16,610 nt of DNA, taken from contig CAYULU010000035.1 of NCBI GenBank assembly GCA_964445745.1, forward strand, positions 1-16,610, written 5' to 3'. Under the pieces are notes generated by a model. That model saw nothing but the letters and a program-made list of their open reading frames with translations, did not search any database and was not told where the DNA came from. The position numbers and the translations under genes were made by a program. Below, piece after piece: positions 1 to 7,092 of this stretch. Within the stretch, counting starts at the first letter, position 1. Each line of letters begins with the position of its first letter. Origin of the DNA: UBA1443 sp964445745. GTDB lineage: Bacteria > Omnitrophota > Omnitrophia > Omnitrophales > Aquincolibacteriaceae.

Positions 1-13
1 ATGTTTAAATAAA

Positions 14-105
14 TGGCGGAGAGACAGGGATTCGAACCCTGGAGACCCCTTTCGAGGCCTACGCACTTTCCAGGCGCGCCCGTTCAACCGCTCCGGCATC
101 TCTCC
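14..105 (-). tRNA. tRNA-Ser, anticodon GGA
   Basis: Read on the minus strand, this 92-nt segment folds as a class II tRNA. The acceptor stem GGAGAGA pairs with TCTCTCC, followed by discriminator G and an encoded CCA at 14-16. The anticodon stem CGCGC/GTGCG encloses the loop CTGGAAA, which gives anticodon GGA and so reads serine codons UCC and UCU. A long variable arm and a T arm with GGTTCGAATCC follow; the long variable arm is the hallmark of tRNA-Ser. It lies downstream of serS on the same strand, 175 nt beyond the serS stop. A sigma70-like promoter at 234-262 could drive it independently of serS. Confidence 0.96.
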
Positions 106-124
106 ACTGGACTCAATAAAAACT

Positions 125-198
125 TTTCGGCTCACCCGCTTTTTCCCTTCGGGAACCTGTTGCCCAGGCAAACGCACTAAACTAGGCTATGCGCCCTC
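125..198 (-). other. possible small structured RNA or structured tRNA leader
   Basis: This non-coding stretch between serS and tRNA-Ser is richer in G+C than the intergenic sequence on either side of it. Two compact hairpins abut each other: TTCCC-GAA-GGGAA (143-155) and CCTG-GGCAA-CAGG (156-168), both written as minus-strand RNA. A further GCGCA/TGCGT pairing is possible across about 174-195. A promoter-like element lies just upstream. The location beside tRNA-Ser, where many bacteria keep the SRP RNA, suggested ffs, but the invariant GGAA-tetraloop core is absent. I do not recognise the family; it may simply be a leader that is removed during tRNA maturation. Confidence 0.3.
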
Positions 199-233
199 TT
201 CGAATCACCGTTACATCCAACAAAAACGCGTGC

Positions 234-262
234 AGTTTATTGATTTACGGTAAAACGGTCAA
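234..262 (-). promoter_or_regulatory. candidate sigma70 promoter for the tRNA-Ser unit
   Basis: On the minus strand, TTGACC (257-262) and TAAACT (234-239) are separated by exactly 17 nt. This gives 5/6 and 4/6 matches to the -35 and -10 consensus. Transcription would begin near 227, after the serS stop, and run through a structured stretch into the tRNA. The tRNA may therefore be transcribed separately from serS. This is prediction from spacing and sequence only. Confidence 0.45.
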
Positions 263-280
263 GCTGTGAGATTTTAGAAA

Positions 281-1555
281 TTACAATCCGAGATAGGGTT
301 TCAGCGCTTTGGGAAAATCGACGGTTCCGTCTTCGGTCTGAAAGTTTTCAAGAATACAAAGAACGGTTCGCGCCAGCGCGACACCTGAGCCGTTTAACGT
401 ATGGACGTATTCCGTCTTTTTTGTTTTTGAATCCCGGTAACGAATATTCATTCTCCTGGCCTGAAAATCCCCGAAGACGCTGCAGCTGGAAACCTCATAC
501 CATTTTTGAGTCCCCGGAGCCCACACCTCGAGATCGTAACACTTCGCTGCCGCAAAACTCATATCTCCGCTCCCCAGAAGCAACACCCGGTAAGGCAATT
601 CAAGCGCCTGAAGAATGTCCTCCGCGTCTTTCACCAATCGCTCAAGTTCTTCACCCGAATTTTCCGGTTTCACCAATTTGACGAGCTCGACCTTGTCAAA
701 TTGATGGACCCTCGATAATCCGCGTGTATCCTTACCATAAGAACCCGCCTCCTTGCGAAAGCAAGGAGAATACCCGGCATATTTTATAGGGAGCTCTTTT
801 TCGTCAAGAATGTCGTCTCGATGAAAATTTGTAATAGGGACTTCCGCTGTGGGAACCAAAAAATGTGCGCCCTTCTCTTCCCCCTCGTCAGCAACCAGGG
901 CATACATGTCGCTTTCCATCTTTGGAATTTGTCCCGTCCCTTTCATGGATGCGCGATTCACGATCGCTGGTGGCCAAACCTCGGTATAGCCATGTTTGGC
1001 GGAGTGCATATCAAGCATGAAACTGATAAGAGCTCGTTCTAATTTGGCTCCCCATCCCTTGTAAACAGGAAACCCGGCCCCCGAGATTTTACTTCCTGTT
1101 TCCATACTAACCCACCCCAGGGTGTTAGCTATTTCTAAATGCTCTTTGGGCTTGAAGTTGAAACCCTTGGGCTCACCCCAGGACCGGACAACCATGTTCC
1201 CTTCAGCTCCCCTGGCAACAGGGACATCATCACTCGGTATATTTGGGATAGCGAGAGACAAATCATCCATTTTTTTAATAATTTCACCCACAGCCTCATC
1301 TAAAATGCTAATTTTTTGGGAGACCGTCTTCATTCCATCAATAATGCTTTGTGGCGATTTACCTTCTTTTTTAAGTTTAGCAATTTGATTATTGGTCTCA
1401 TTCCGCTGAGCCTTAAGATCTTCCACCTCTTTGAGGAGGTTTCGCCGTCGAGAGTCCAGCGCTAACAGGGCGTCAAGGTCAAAGTCCACCCCTTTGGCAG
1501 AAAGACCCTTTTTGACAATCTCGGGATTTTCACGGATAAACTTGAGGTCTAGCAT
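281..1555 (-). CDS. serS: serine--tRNA ligase (SerRS)
   Basis: This is the cytoplasmic class II synthetase that activates serine with ATP and charges tRNA-Ser (and tRNA-Sec where present). The 424-residue length is typical. Residues about 30-100 form the N-terminal antiparallel coiled coil that grips the long variable arm of tRNA-Ser. The catalytic domain carries the TAEVP serine-site loop (236-240), motif 2 around FRKEAGSYGKDTRG (266-279) with the HQFDKVE continuation, the SSCSVFGDFQARR segment (356-368), and motif 3 LNGSGVALARTVL (387-399). The ATG at 1555 begins the usual MLDLKFIREN. The ribosome binding site is weak (GGACGAG, about 6 nt upstream). It follows gyrA by 77 nt on the same strand and is upstream of a tRNA-Ser, so enzyme and substrate are neighbours. 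Confidence 0.97.
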   Translation of the reverse strand: MLDLKFIRENPEIVKKGLSAKGVDFDLDALLALDSRRRNLLKEVEDLKAQRNETNNQIAKLKKEGKSPQSIIDGMKTVSQKISILDEAVGEIIKKMDDLSLAIPNIPSDDVPVARGAEGNMVVRSWGEPKGFNFKPKEHLEIANTLGWVSMETGSKISGAGFPVYKGWGAKLERALISFMLDMHSAKHGYTEVWPPAIVNRASMKGTGQIPKMESDMYALVADEGEEKGAHFLVPTAEVPITNFHRDDILDEKELPIKYAGYSPCFRKEAGSYGKDTRGLSRVHQFDKVELVKLVKPENSGEELERLVKDAEDILQALELPYRVLLLGSGDMSFAAAKCYDLEVWAPGTQKWYEVSSCSVFGDFQARRMNIRYRDSKTKKTEYVHTLNGSGVALARTVLCILENFQTEDGTVDFPKALKPYLGL

Positions 1556-1584
1556 ATTGGCTCGTCCATATTTCGAAGATTAAA

Positions 1585-1620
1585 CAGCGCCTTTCCTAAA
1601 AAGGCTTTCCGGGAGGGCTG
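1585..1620 (-). other. hairpin in the gyrA-serS gap
   Basis: The minus-strand RNA can form GCCTTT-TTAGG-AAAGGC (1589-1605), and the flanking CAGC (minus-strand form of 1617-1620) can close with GCTG (1585-1588). No uridine run follows, so it is not a convincing intrinsic terminator. It may be a processing or attenuation structure between gyrA and serS, or chance. Confidence 0.25.
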
Positions 1621-1632
1621 TCTTTTGTTTTC

Positions 1633-4140
1633 CTACTTTTTTCCGTTTTTCTCGTCCAGAAGGGTCAGCTGTTGTGCGTCTTTCCCCGCTTCTTCCTCTT
1701 TGGCAACCACACGCGTTGCGGAAGCGATCTTATCTTTGTCATGCAGCCGCATCACCTTGACTCCGACCGCATTGCGTCCGGATGTCCGGATTTGGTTGAC
1801 GGGACAACGAACCACCATGCCGCTATTGGTGACCAGAATGATTTCATCCTCGTCCGCCACGGTGAGGACATTGACAACTTTTCCGTTCTTTTCTGAAACT
1901 TTGACGTTAATAATACCTTTGCCACCGCGCGACTGTATACGATACTGGACAAAAGGCGTGTTTTTACCAAAGCCATTTTGGGTAATGGTCAGCGCTTTCA
2001 TTTTGGGATTCACAACTTCGACCGCTACGATCTCGTCGGTTTTTGCGAGGTTCATCCCGCGAACGCCGGTCGCAGTTCGCCCCATATCACGAACATCCGA
2101 TTCTTTGAATCGGATGGCTTTCCCTTCCCGGGTCGCCATAAAAATTTCATCTTTGCCCGATGTAATTTTGCACGCCACAAGCTCATCTTTATCGCGAAGC
2201 GTGATGGCGTTGACGCCCGTGGAGCGCGGCCTTGAATATTCGATCATGTTCGTCTTTTTGATCACTCCCTTGGCAGTCACCATGATCACATACTGCTTAT
2301 CGTCAAACTCCTTGACCTGGAGAAAACTTGAAACGGTCTCGTTTTGACTCAGAGAAAGAAAATTAACGATGGCCTTCCCCTTAGCCTGCCTGGAACCCTG
2401 GGGGATATCGTAGGTTTTACGCCAATACACTCGCCCCAGGTTTGTGAAAAACAGAATGTAGTCGTGGGTCGAGGCCATGAACATGTGTTCGATAAAATCC
2501 TCGTCATCGCGCACACCCGCTCCCGTAACACCCGCACCGCCGCGGTGTTGCCGGCGGTACATCGACACAGGGATCCGCTTGATATAGCCCGCGTGCGAAA
2601 TGCTGACAAGCACATCTTCCTGCGCGATCAAGTCCTCAATATCGATATCATCTTCCGCGGCAACGATCAAAGTCCTTCGCTCATCCCCGTATTTTTTAAG
2701 GATTTCCTGGGACTCTTCCTTGATCAGATCGAGCACTTTCCGACGACTTTTCAATACTGATTGGTAATATTCGATTTTTTTGATGAGCTCAAGATATTCT
2801 TCGTCAATTTTTAATCTCTCAAGCTGGGTCAGCCGCTGAAGTTGAAGTTCAAGAATAGCCTTGGCTTGAATTTCCGATAGCTTCAGCGTTTTCATTAAAG
2901 TTTCTTTGGCAAGCTCTGGACTCTTTGACGTCCGGATAATCTTGATAACCTTATCAATGTTTGCGATCGCCTTTTTATACCCTTCAAGAATATGGGCGCG
3001 CTTTTCCGCTTTATCGAGATCAAAGCGGGTCCGGCGAATAATGACTTCGGCCCGATATTCGATAAACCTTTCGAGCATCTGCTTGAGCGTAAGAATGCGG
3101 GGTTGCCCGTCCACCAGCGCGAGCATGATCACGCCAAAAGAGCTTTGCATCTGAGTATGTTTATAAAGGTTGTTCAGGACAACCTGCGGTACCGCTTCCC
3201 TTTTTAGTTCGATCACCACACGCATACCATCGCGATCGGATTCATCGCGAATATCAGAAATCCCATCGATCCTTTTATCCTCCACTAGCCGGACAATCGA
3301 TTCAATCAGGTTGGTTTTGTTAACCTGGTAGGGGATTTCCGTAATAACAATGGCGTCTTTTTTACTCCGCCCTGTTTCGATCGCCGCCTTTGCGCGCATG
3401 ACAACCGCGCCTCGCCCGGTTTCGTAAGCTCTTTTGATGCCGTCTCGCCCCACGATGAGTCCGCCCGTCGGGAAATCCGGACCCGTTACTATTTTGAAAA
3501 GCTCTTTGTTTGTGATGTCGGGATTATCAATCGTCGCAATGCACGCGTTGACAACCTCGGTCATGTTATGCGGCGGAATGTTGGTCGCCATTCCCACCGC
3601 AATCCCTGAGGAGCCGTTGACCAGCAGATTGGGAATTCGCGACGGAAGCAGTGAGGGTTCAGAAAGGGATTCGTCAAAATTGGGCACAAAATCAACGGTC
3701 TCTTTGTCGATGTCCGCAAGCAACTCCCCGGCAGTGCTGGCAAGCCTCGCTTCGGTGTACCTCATGGCGGCCGCGCTGTCTCCGTCAATGGATCCGAAGT
3801 TTCCCTGCCCCTGGACCAGCGGATACCTGAGAGAAAAATCCTGCGCCATGCGCACCAGAGAATCATAAACCGCCGCATCCCCGTGTGGATGGTATTTACC
3901 GAGCACTTCTCCGACAATACGGGCAGATTTCTTATAGGGTTTGGTGTGCGCAAGACCCAGCTCATTCATCGCAAAAAGGATCCGTCGATGCACCGGTTTC
4001 AGGCCGTCCCGGACATCCGGAAGCGCACGCCCCACAATAACCGACATCGAGTAGTCAATGTAAGAATCCTTCATCTCTTCTTCAATCGGTCTGGGAAGGA
4101 CTTTTTCGTTCATTGCATACAGGTTTTTTTCTTCCGCCAT
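1633..4140 (-). CDS. gyrA: DNA gyrase subunit A
   Basis: This is the DNA-cleaving and wrapping subunit of gyrase (A2B2), which introduces negative supercoils using ATP hydrolysed by GyrB. I chose the ATG at 4140 (835 aa) over the one at 4155, because a good ribosome binding site, GGAGAG (4148-4153), lies 7 nt before 4140 and overlaps the upstream ATG. The winged-helix and tower domains span roughly residues 10-480. The catalytic tyrosine is Y128 in AAMRYTEARL. The quinolone pocket reads GKYHPHGDAAVYD (81-93), with alanine (A89) where E. coli has Ser83 and the acidic residue kept (D93). The C-terminal beta-pinwheel carries a GyrA box, QSRGGKG (736-742), with serine in place of the usual second basic residue. 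The tail is short and charged. It lies 92 nt downstream of gyrB. Confidence 0.97.
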   Translation of the reverse strand: MAEEKNLYAMNEKVLPRPIEEEMKDSYIDYSMSVIVGRALPDVRDGLKPVHRRILFAMNELGLAHTKPYKKSARIVGEVLGKYHPHGDAAVYDSLVRMAQDFSLRYPLVQGQGNFGSIDGDSAAAMRYTEARLASTAGELLADIDKETVDFVPNFDESLSEPSLLPSRIPNLLVNGSSGIAVGMATNIPPHNMTEVVNACIATIDNPDITNKELFKIVTGPDFPTGGLIVGRDGIKRAYETGRGAVVMRAKAAIETGRSKKDAIVITEIPYQVNKTNLIESIVRLVEDKRIDGISDIRDESDRDGMRVVIELKREAVPQVVLNNLYKHTQMQSSFGVIMLALVDGQPRILTLKQMLERFIEYRAEVIIRRTRFDLDKAEKRAHILEGYKKAIANIDKVIKIIRTSKSPELAKETLMKTLKLSEIQAKAILELQLQRLTQLERLKIDEEYLELIKKIEYYQSVLKSRRKVLDLIKEESQEILKKYGDERRTLIVAAEDDIDIEDLIAQEDVLVSISHAGYIKRIPVSMYRRQHRGGAGVTGAGVRDDEDFIEHMFMASTHDYILFFTNLGRVYWRKTYDIPQGSRQAKGKAIVNFLSLSQNETVSSFLQVKEFDDKQYVIMVTAKGVIKKTNMIEYSRPRSTGVNAITLRDKDELVACKITSGKDEIFMATREGKAIRFKESDVRDMGRTATGVRGMNLAKTDEIVAVEVVNPKMKALTITQNGFGKNTPFVQYRIQSRGGKGIINVKVSEKNGKVVNVLTVADEDEIILVTNSGMVVRCPVNQIRTSGRNAVGVKVMRLHDKDKIASATRVVAKEEEAGKDAQQLTLLDEKNGKK

Positions 4141-4147
4141 AACTTTT

Positions 4148-4153
4148 CTCTCC
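4148..4153 (-). promoter_or_regulatory. gyrA ribosome binding site deciding the start
   Basis: GGAGAG on the minus strand ends 7 nt before the ATG at 4140. The in-frame ATG at 4155 overlaps this motif and has no purine-rich site of its own, so the protein most likely begins MAEEKNLY. Confidence 0.75.
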
Positions 4154-4161
4154 ATCGCCGA

Positions 4162-4177
4162 GCGGGTGAAAACCCGC
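4162..4177 (-). other. hairpin just upstream of the gyrA ribosome binding site
   Basis: The minus-strand RNA forms GCGGGT-TTTC-ACCCGC, a 6-bp GC-rich stem with a tetraloop, 8 nt before GGAGAG. Its position in the gyrB-gyrA gap could affect gyrA translation or mRNA stability. There is no uridine run, so it is not a terminator. Confidence 0.4.
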
Positions 4178-4207
4178 GACGGTCTTGTGTCATCTTCTCT
4201 TTAAGCT

Positions 4208-4227
4208 CCGCCCCTCTCTCCGGGCGG
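4208..4227 (-). other. GC-rich hairpin directly after gyrB
   Basis: CCGCCC (4208-4213) and GGGCGG (4222-4227) form a perfect 6-bp stem with an 8-nt loop. On the minus strand it starts 5 nt after the gyrB stop and has no following uridine run. On the plus strand a T5 run follows the stem, but no plus-strand gene ends here. It may set relative gyrB/gyrA message levels or stabilise the 3' end of gyrB. Confidence 0.35.
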
Positions 4228-4232
4228 GCTTT

Positions 4233-6770
4233 TTAAATATCAAGATTTCTAACTGCTTTTGCGTGCCGCTCAATAAAAGCCCTGCGCGGCTCAACCGCAT
4301 CTCCCATAAGGATTGAGAAAATTTCGTCCGCTTCAACCACGTCTTCCAGAGTCACCTTGAGGACGGTCCGTGTCTCCGGGTTCATGGTTGTGTTCCACAA
4401 CTGTTCCGGATTCATTTCTCCAAGACCTTTGTAACGTTGCAATGTCATTCCCTCTTTTCCCCACGCCTTGATTTTAGAAAGGACTCCTCGAAGGTCTTTG
4501 GTTTCCTCTTTACCTTTTTTTTCAAAAGAAACTTCGAACCGGGCTTCTTCGCAGGCCTCAAAATCCTCAAAATCGATGTTGAATTTTTGAAGTCTTTTTT
4601 TTGCCTTCGCAAACTCAACCGCTTCAAATATTTCGATAAGGCCGTAAACGCTTTGGAAGGAAACGTCGCCTTCGTTTTCCTCCGCTTCGTTTTCCTCTTT
4701 CACTTTCTTCGCCTTTTTCCCGTCCTTTTTCTTTTCTTTCCCCTCTTCTTTTTCGTCGTCCTTTTTTTCTTTCTCAAGTTTTTTCCGGTATTCCTTTTCT
4801 ATTTCTTCAACATAGGCCGCCGCTTCTTTTTCCGAGTAAAGGAAGACGTCTTCATTTTTTTCAAAAAGCCGAACCACGTGGGTGGGAAACCCTTTCTTTT
4901 TGTCCTGGTTTTCCATGAACTTATGCAGCAAAATTCCTTTTCGGGCAAGAGATCGTTCGAGGTCTTCCATCGCCTGGACCAGATCCATCAGTTCGCGAAG
5001 ATCTTTTCCACTGAAACTTCCCTTGCTCCCGTTTTTTTTGAGCAGGGTTCCCTGAAGACCAAAATCCAGGAGAAGTCCGTTCATTTGATCCTCGGTTTGG
5101 ATATACTGCTCGTCCTTGCCTCTTTTGATTTTGTAAAGGGGCGGTTGCGCGATATAAATATGTCCGTTTTCAATAAGCTTCCGCATTTTTCGGTAAAAAA
5201 ATGTGAGAAGGAGAGTCCGGATGTGACTTCCGTCAACGTCGGCGTCGCACATCAGGATAATTTTGTGATACCTTAACTTTTCGATATTAAATTCATCTTC
5301 AATGCCGGTCCCGATCGCGGTAATGATGGTGCGGATTTCTTCGTTGGAAAGCACTTTATCAATCCGCGCTTTTTCAACATTGATAATTTTTCCGCGGAGA
5401 GGAAGGATAGCCTGAAACCGCCTGTCGCGGCCCTGTTTTGCCGAACCGCCCGCCGAATCTCCCTCCACAAGATACATTTCGCTGTTCGCCGGGTCTTCAT
5501 CCGAGCAGTCGGCCAGTTTCCCCGGTAAGGACGCTGATTCGAGAGCTCCTTTTCGGCGCGTCAACTCCCTTGCTTTTCGGGCCGCTTCGCGAGCTCTGAG
5601 AGCCAGCGCGGCCTTTTCAACAATCTTGTTTGCGACAGGGGGGTTTTCTTCGAAAAAAGTACTCAGGCTCTCGTAAAGAACAGAGTAAACAATCCCCTCC
5701 ACTTCACCGTTGCCAAGTTTTGTTTTGGTTTGACCTTCAAATTGAGGACGCGGGACCTTGACGCTGATAACAGCCGCAAGCCCTTCCGTCAGATCCGTTC
5801 CGCTTAACCCACCCTCGAGATCCTTGAGAAGGTTTTTGCTTTTCGCATACTGATTCGTGGCGCGGGTCAAAGAAGTTTTAAATCCGCTTAAATGCGTTCC
5901 GCCCTCAATGGTGTTGATGTTATTAGCAAACGAAAAAACATCTTCCCCGTAGCTGTCGTTGTATTGAAACGCCGCCTCGACTTCGACGCCATCCTTGGTT
6001 TTATCAACATAAAAAATTTTCCGGTGAAGGGGAGTTTTAGATCGGTTAATGTACTGGATAAATTCCGAGATACCTCCCTTGTACACAAAGACGTGCTCTT
6101 TAATATCTTTTTTGGTTCGCTCATCACGGATTGTAATCCGGACCCCTTTATTTAAATAAGCGAGTTCCCGCAGGCGGTTTGAAAGCACGTCGAAACTAAA
6201 TTCCGTTTTTTCAAAAATTTCCTTATCAGGAAGAAAAGTGACGGTGGTGCCGCGTTCCTTGGTTTTTCCTTTTTCAATAACTTTGGATGCGGCGCGCCCT
6301 TTCTCATATCGCTGTTGCCAAATTTTTCCATCCCGGCGCACTTGCACTTCACACCAGGCTGACAGTGCGTTGGTACAGGAAACTCCTACACCATGAAGCC
6401 CTCCGGAAACGCGGTAAGATTTATTATCAAACTTTCCGCCCGCATGGAGCGTTGTCATCACCACTTCAAGTGCCGATTTTTTCTGCGTTTTATGCATATC
6501 AACTGGAATACCGCGACCATCGTCGGAGACCGCGCAACTTCCATCCGCATTAATCACCACATCAACCCGGGACGCGAATCCTGCTAACGCTTCATCAATT
6601 GAGTTATCCACCACCTCATAAACAAGATGATGGAGACCGCGCAACGTTGTGTCGCCAATATACATCGCCGGCCGCTTCCGAACAGCGTCTACCCCTTCAA
6701 GCACCTGAATTTTTGTGGCGTCGTACTTCCCACCTGAAGGATCTTGTTTAAATTGGTCGTCTTTTGTCAT
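4233..6770 (-). CDS. gyrB: DNA gyrase subunit B
   Basis: This is the ATPase subunit of gyrase. The 845-residue protein has an N-terminal GHKL ATPase (about 20-225: YEVVDNSIDEA at 51-61, DDGRGIP at 83-89, GGLHGVG at 123-129), a transducer domain (about 226-400), and a TOPRIM domain with EGDSAGG (436-442) and the metal-binding DADVD (509-513). The conserved C-terminal segment begins LQRYKGLGEMNP (777-788). About 555-775 is a large insertion between TOPRIM and the C-terminal segment, comparable in place to the insert of the roughly 800-residue E. coli-type GyrB. It contains a run of Lys/Glu-rich residues (657-700) likely to be disordered. The ATG at 6770 is 4 nt after the dciA stop, with GGGGA about 9 nt before it, so it is translationally linked to dciA. 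Confidence 0.97.
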   Translation of the reverse strand: MTKDDQFKQDPSGGKYDATKIQVLEGVDAVRKRPAMYIGDTTLRGLHHLVYEVVDNSIDEALAGFASRVDVVINADGSCAVSDDGRGIPVDMHKTQKKSALEVVMTTLHAGGKFDNKSYRVSGGLHGVGVSCTNALSAWCEVQVRRDGKIWQQRYEKGRAASKVIEKGKTKERGTTVTFLPDKEIFEKTEFSFDVLSNRLRELAYLNKGVRITIRDERTKKDIKEHVFVYKGGISEFIQYINRSKTPLHRKIFYVDKTKDGVEVEAAFQYNDSYGEDVFSFANNINTIEGGTHLSGFKTSLTRATNQYAKSKNLLKDLEGGLSGTDLTEGLAAVISVKVPRPQFEGQTKTKLGNGEVEGIVYSVLYESLSTFFEENPPVANKIVEKAALALRAREAARKARELTRRKGALESASLPGKLADCSDEDPANSEMYLVEGDSAGGSAKQGRDRRFQAILPLRGKIINVEKARIDKVLSNEEIRTIITAIGTGIEDEFNIEKLRYHKIILMCDADVDGSHIRTLLLTFFYRKMRKLIENGHIYIAQPPLYKIKRGKDEQYIQTEDQMNGLLLDFGLQGTLLKKNGSKGSFSGKDLRELMDLVQAMEDLERSLARKGILLHKFMENQDKKKGFPTHVVRLFEKNEDVFLYSEKEAAAYVEEIEKEYRKKLEKEKKDDEKEEGKEKKKDGKKAKKVKEENEAEENEGDVSFQSVYGLIEIFEAVEFAKAKKRLQKFNIDFEDFEACEEARFEVSFEKKGKEETKDLRGVLSKIKAWGKEGMTLQRYKGLGEMNPEQLWNTTMNPETRTVLKVTLEDVVEADEIFSILMGDAVEPRRAFIERHAKAVRNLDI

Positions 6771-6774
6771 AATT

Positions 6775-7083
6775 TTATTTCCCCACTAATACCTTTAGCT
6801 CTTTAACTACATCTTCCCCCAAGACCGCCTGGGTTCGCTTTAACAGAGAGAGTCGGTATTTTTGACTAATCTCATATGCGATGGTCGCTTCACTTGTATG
6901 AACGTAAAGAGTCCCTTTTTGAGTTAATTGCGGTCTTGTGTGCGGAGCAAGCTTTCCTCCGGCAATAGCCGGCCATTTTTCAATTAACAAGGAGCGTGTT
7001 TTTTTTTCAGGACTCTCTAACCCGCGGATGACTGACGGGATAATACTTTGAATACGCTCTATTTCACACTGCTTTATCGACAT
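6775..7083 (-). CDS. dciA: DUF721 protein, probable DnaB helicase loader/regulator DciA
   Basis: This small cytoplasmic protein (102 aa) matches the DUF721 pattern: a central EKWPAIAGGKLAPHTRP (34-50), then GTLYVHTSEATIAYEIS (58-74), the KH-like alpha-beta core of the family. In bacteria without DnaC or DnaI, DUF721 proteins (DciA) interact with the replicative helicase DnaB and help place it at the origin. The gene sits between dnaN and gyrB, which fits a replication role. The ATG at 7083 is preceded by AAGAG, follows the dnaN stop by 9 nt, and its own stop is 4 nt before gyrB. It is shorter than many DciA proteins and consists of little more than the domain. Family assignment is good; the helicase-loading function is inferred from characterised homologues. 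Confidence 0.82.
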   Translation of the reverse strand: MSIKQCEIERIQSIIPSVIRGLESPEKKTRSLLIEKWPAIAGGKLAPHTRPQLTQKGTLYVHTSEATIAYEISQKYRLSLLKRTQAVLGEDVVKELKVLVGK

Positions 7084-7092
7084 TTTTCTCTT

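Noticed and set aside
106..240. SRP RNA (ffs) between serS and tRNA-Ser
   Set aside because: The position is typical and a CAGG...AGCGG arrangement is faintly similar, but the GGAA tetraloop, the AGCAG strand and a 3' half complementary to the 5' half are missing.
1625..2347. Plus-strand open frame (240 codons) opposite gyrA
   Set aside because: It is antisense to the conserved C-terminal domain of GyrA, Ser/Arg-rich, with no recognisable family; a shadow frame.
4437..5276. Long plus-strand open frame (279 codons) opposite gyrB
   Set aside because: It is antisense to the well-supported gyrB frame, is extremely Phe/Leu-rich, and is explained by the purine-rich Lys/Glu-coding insertion read backwards.
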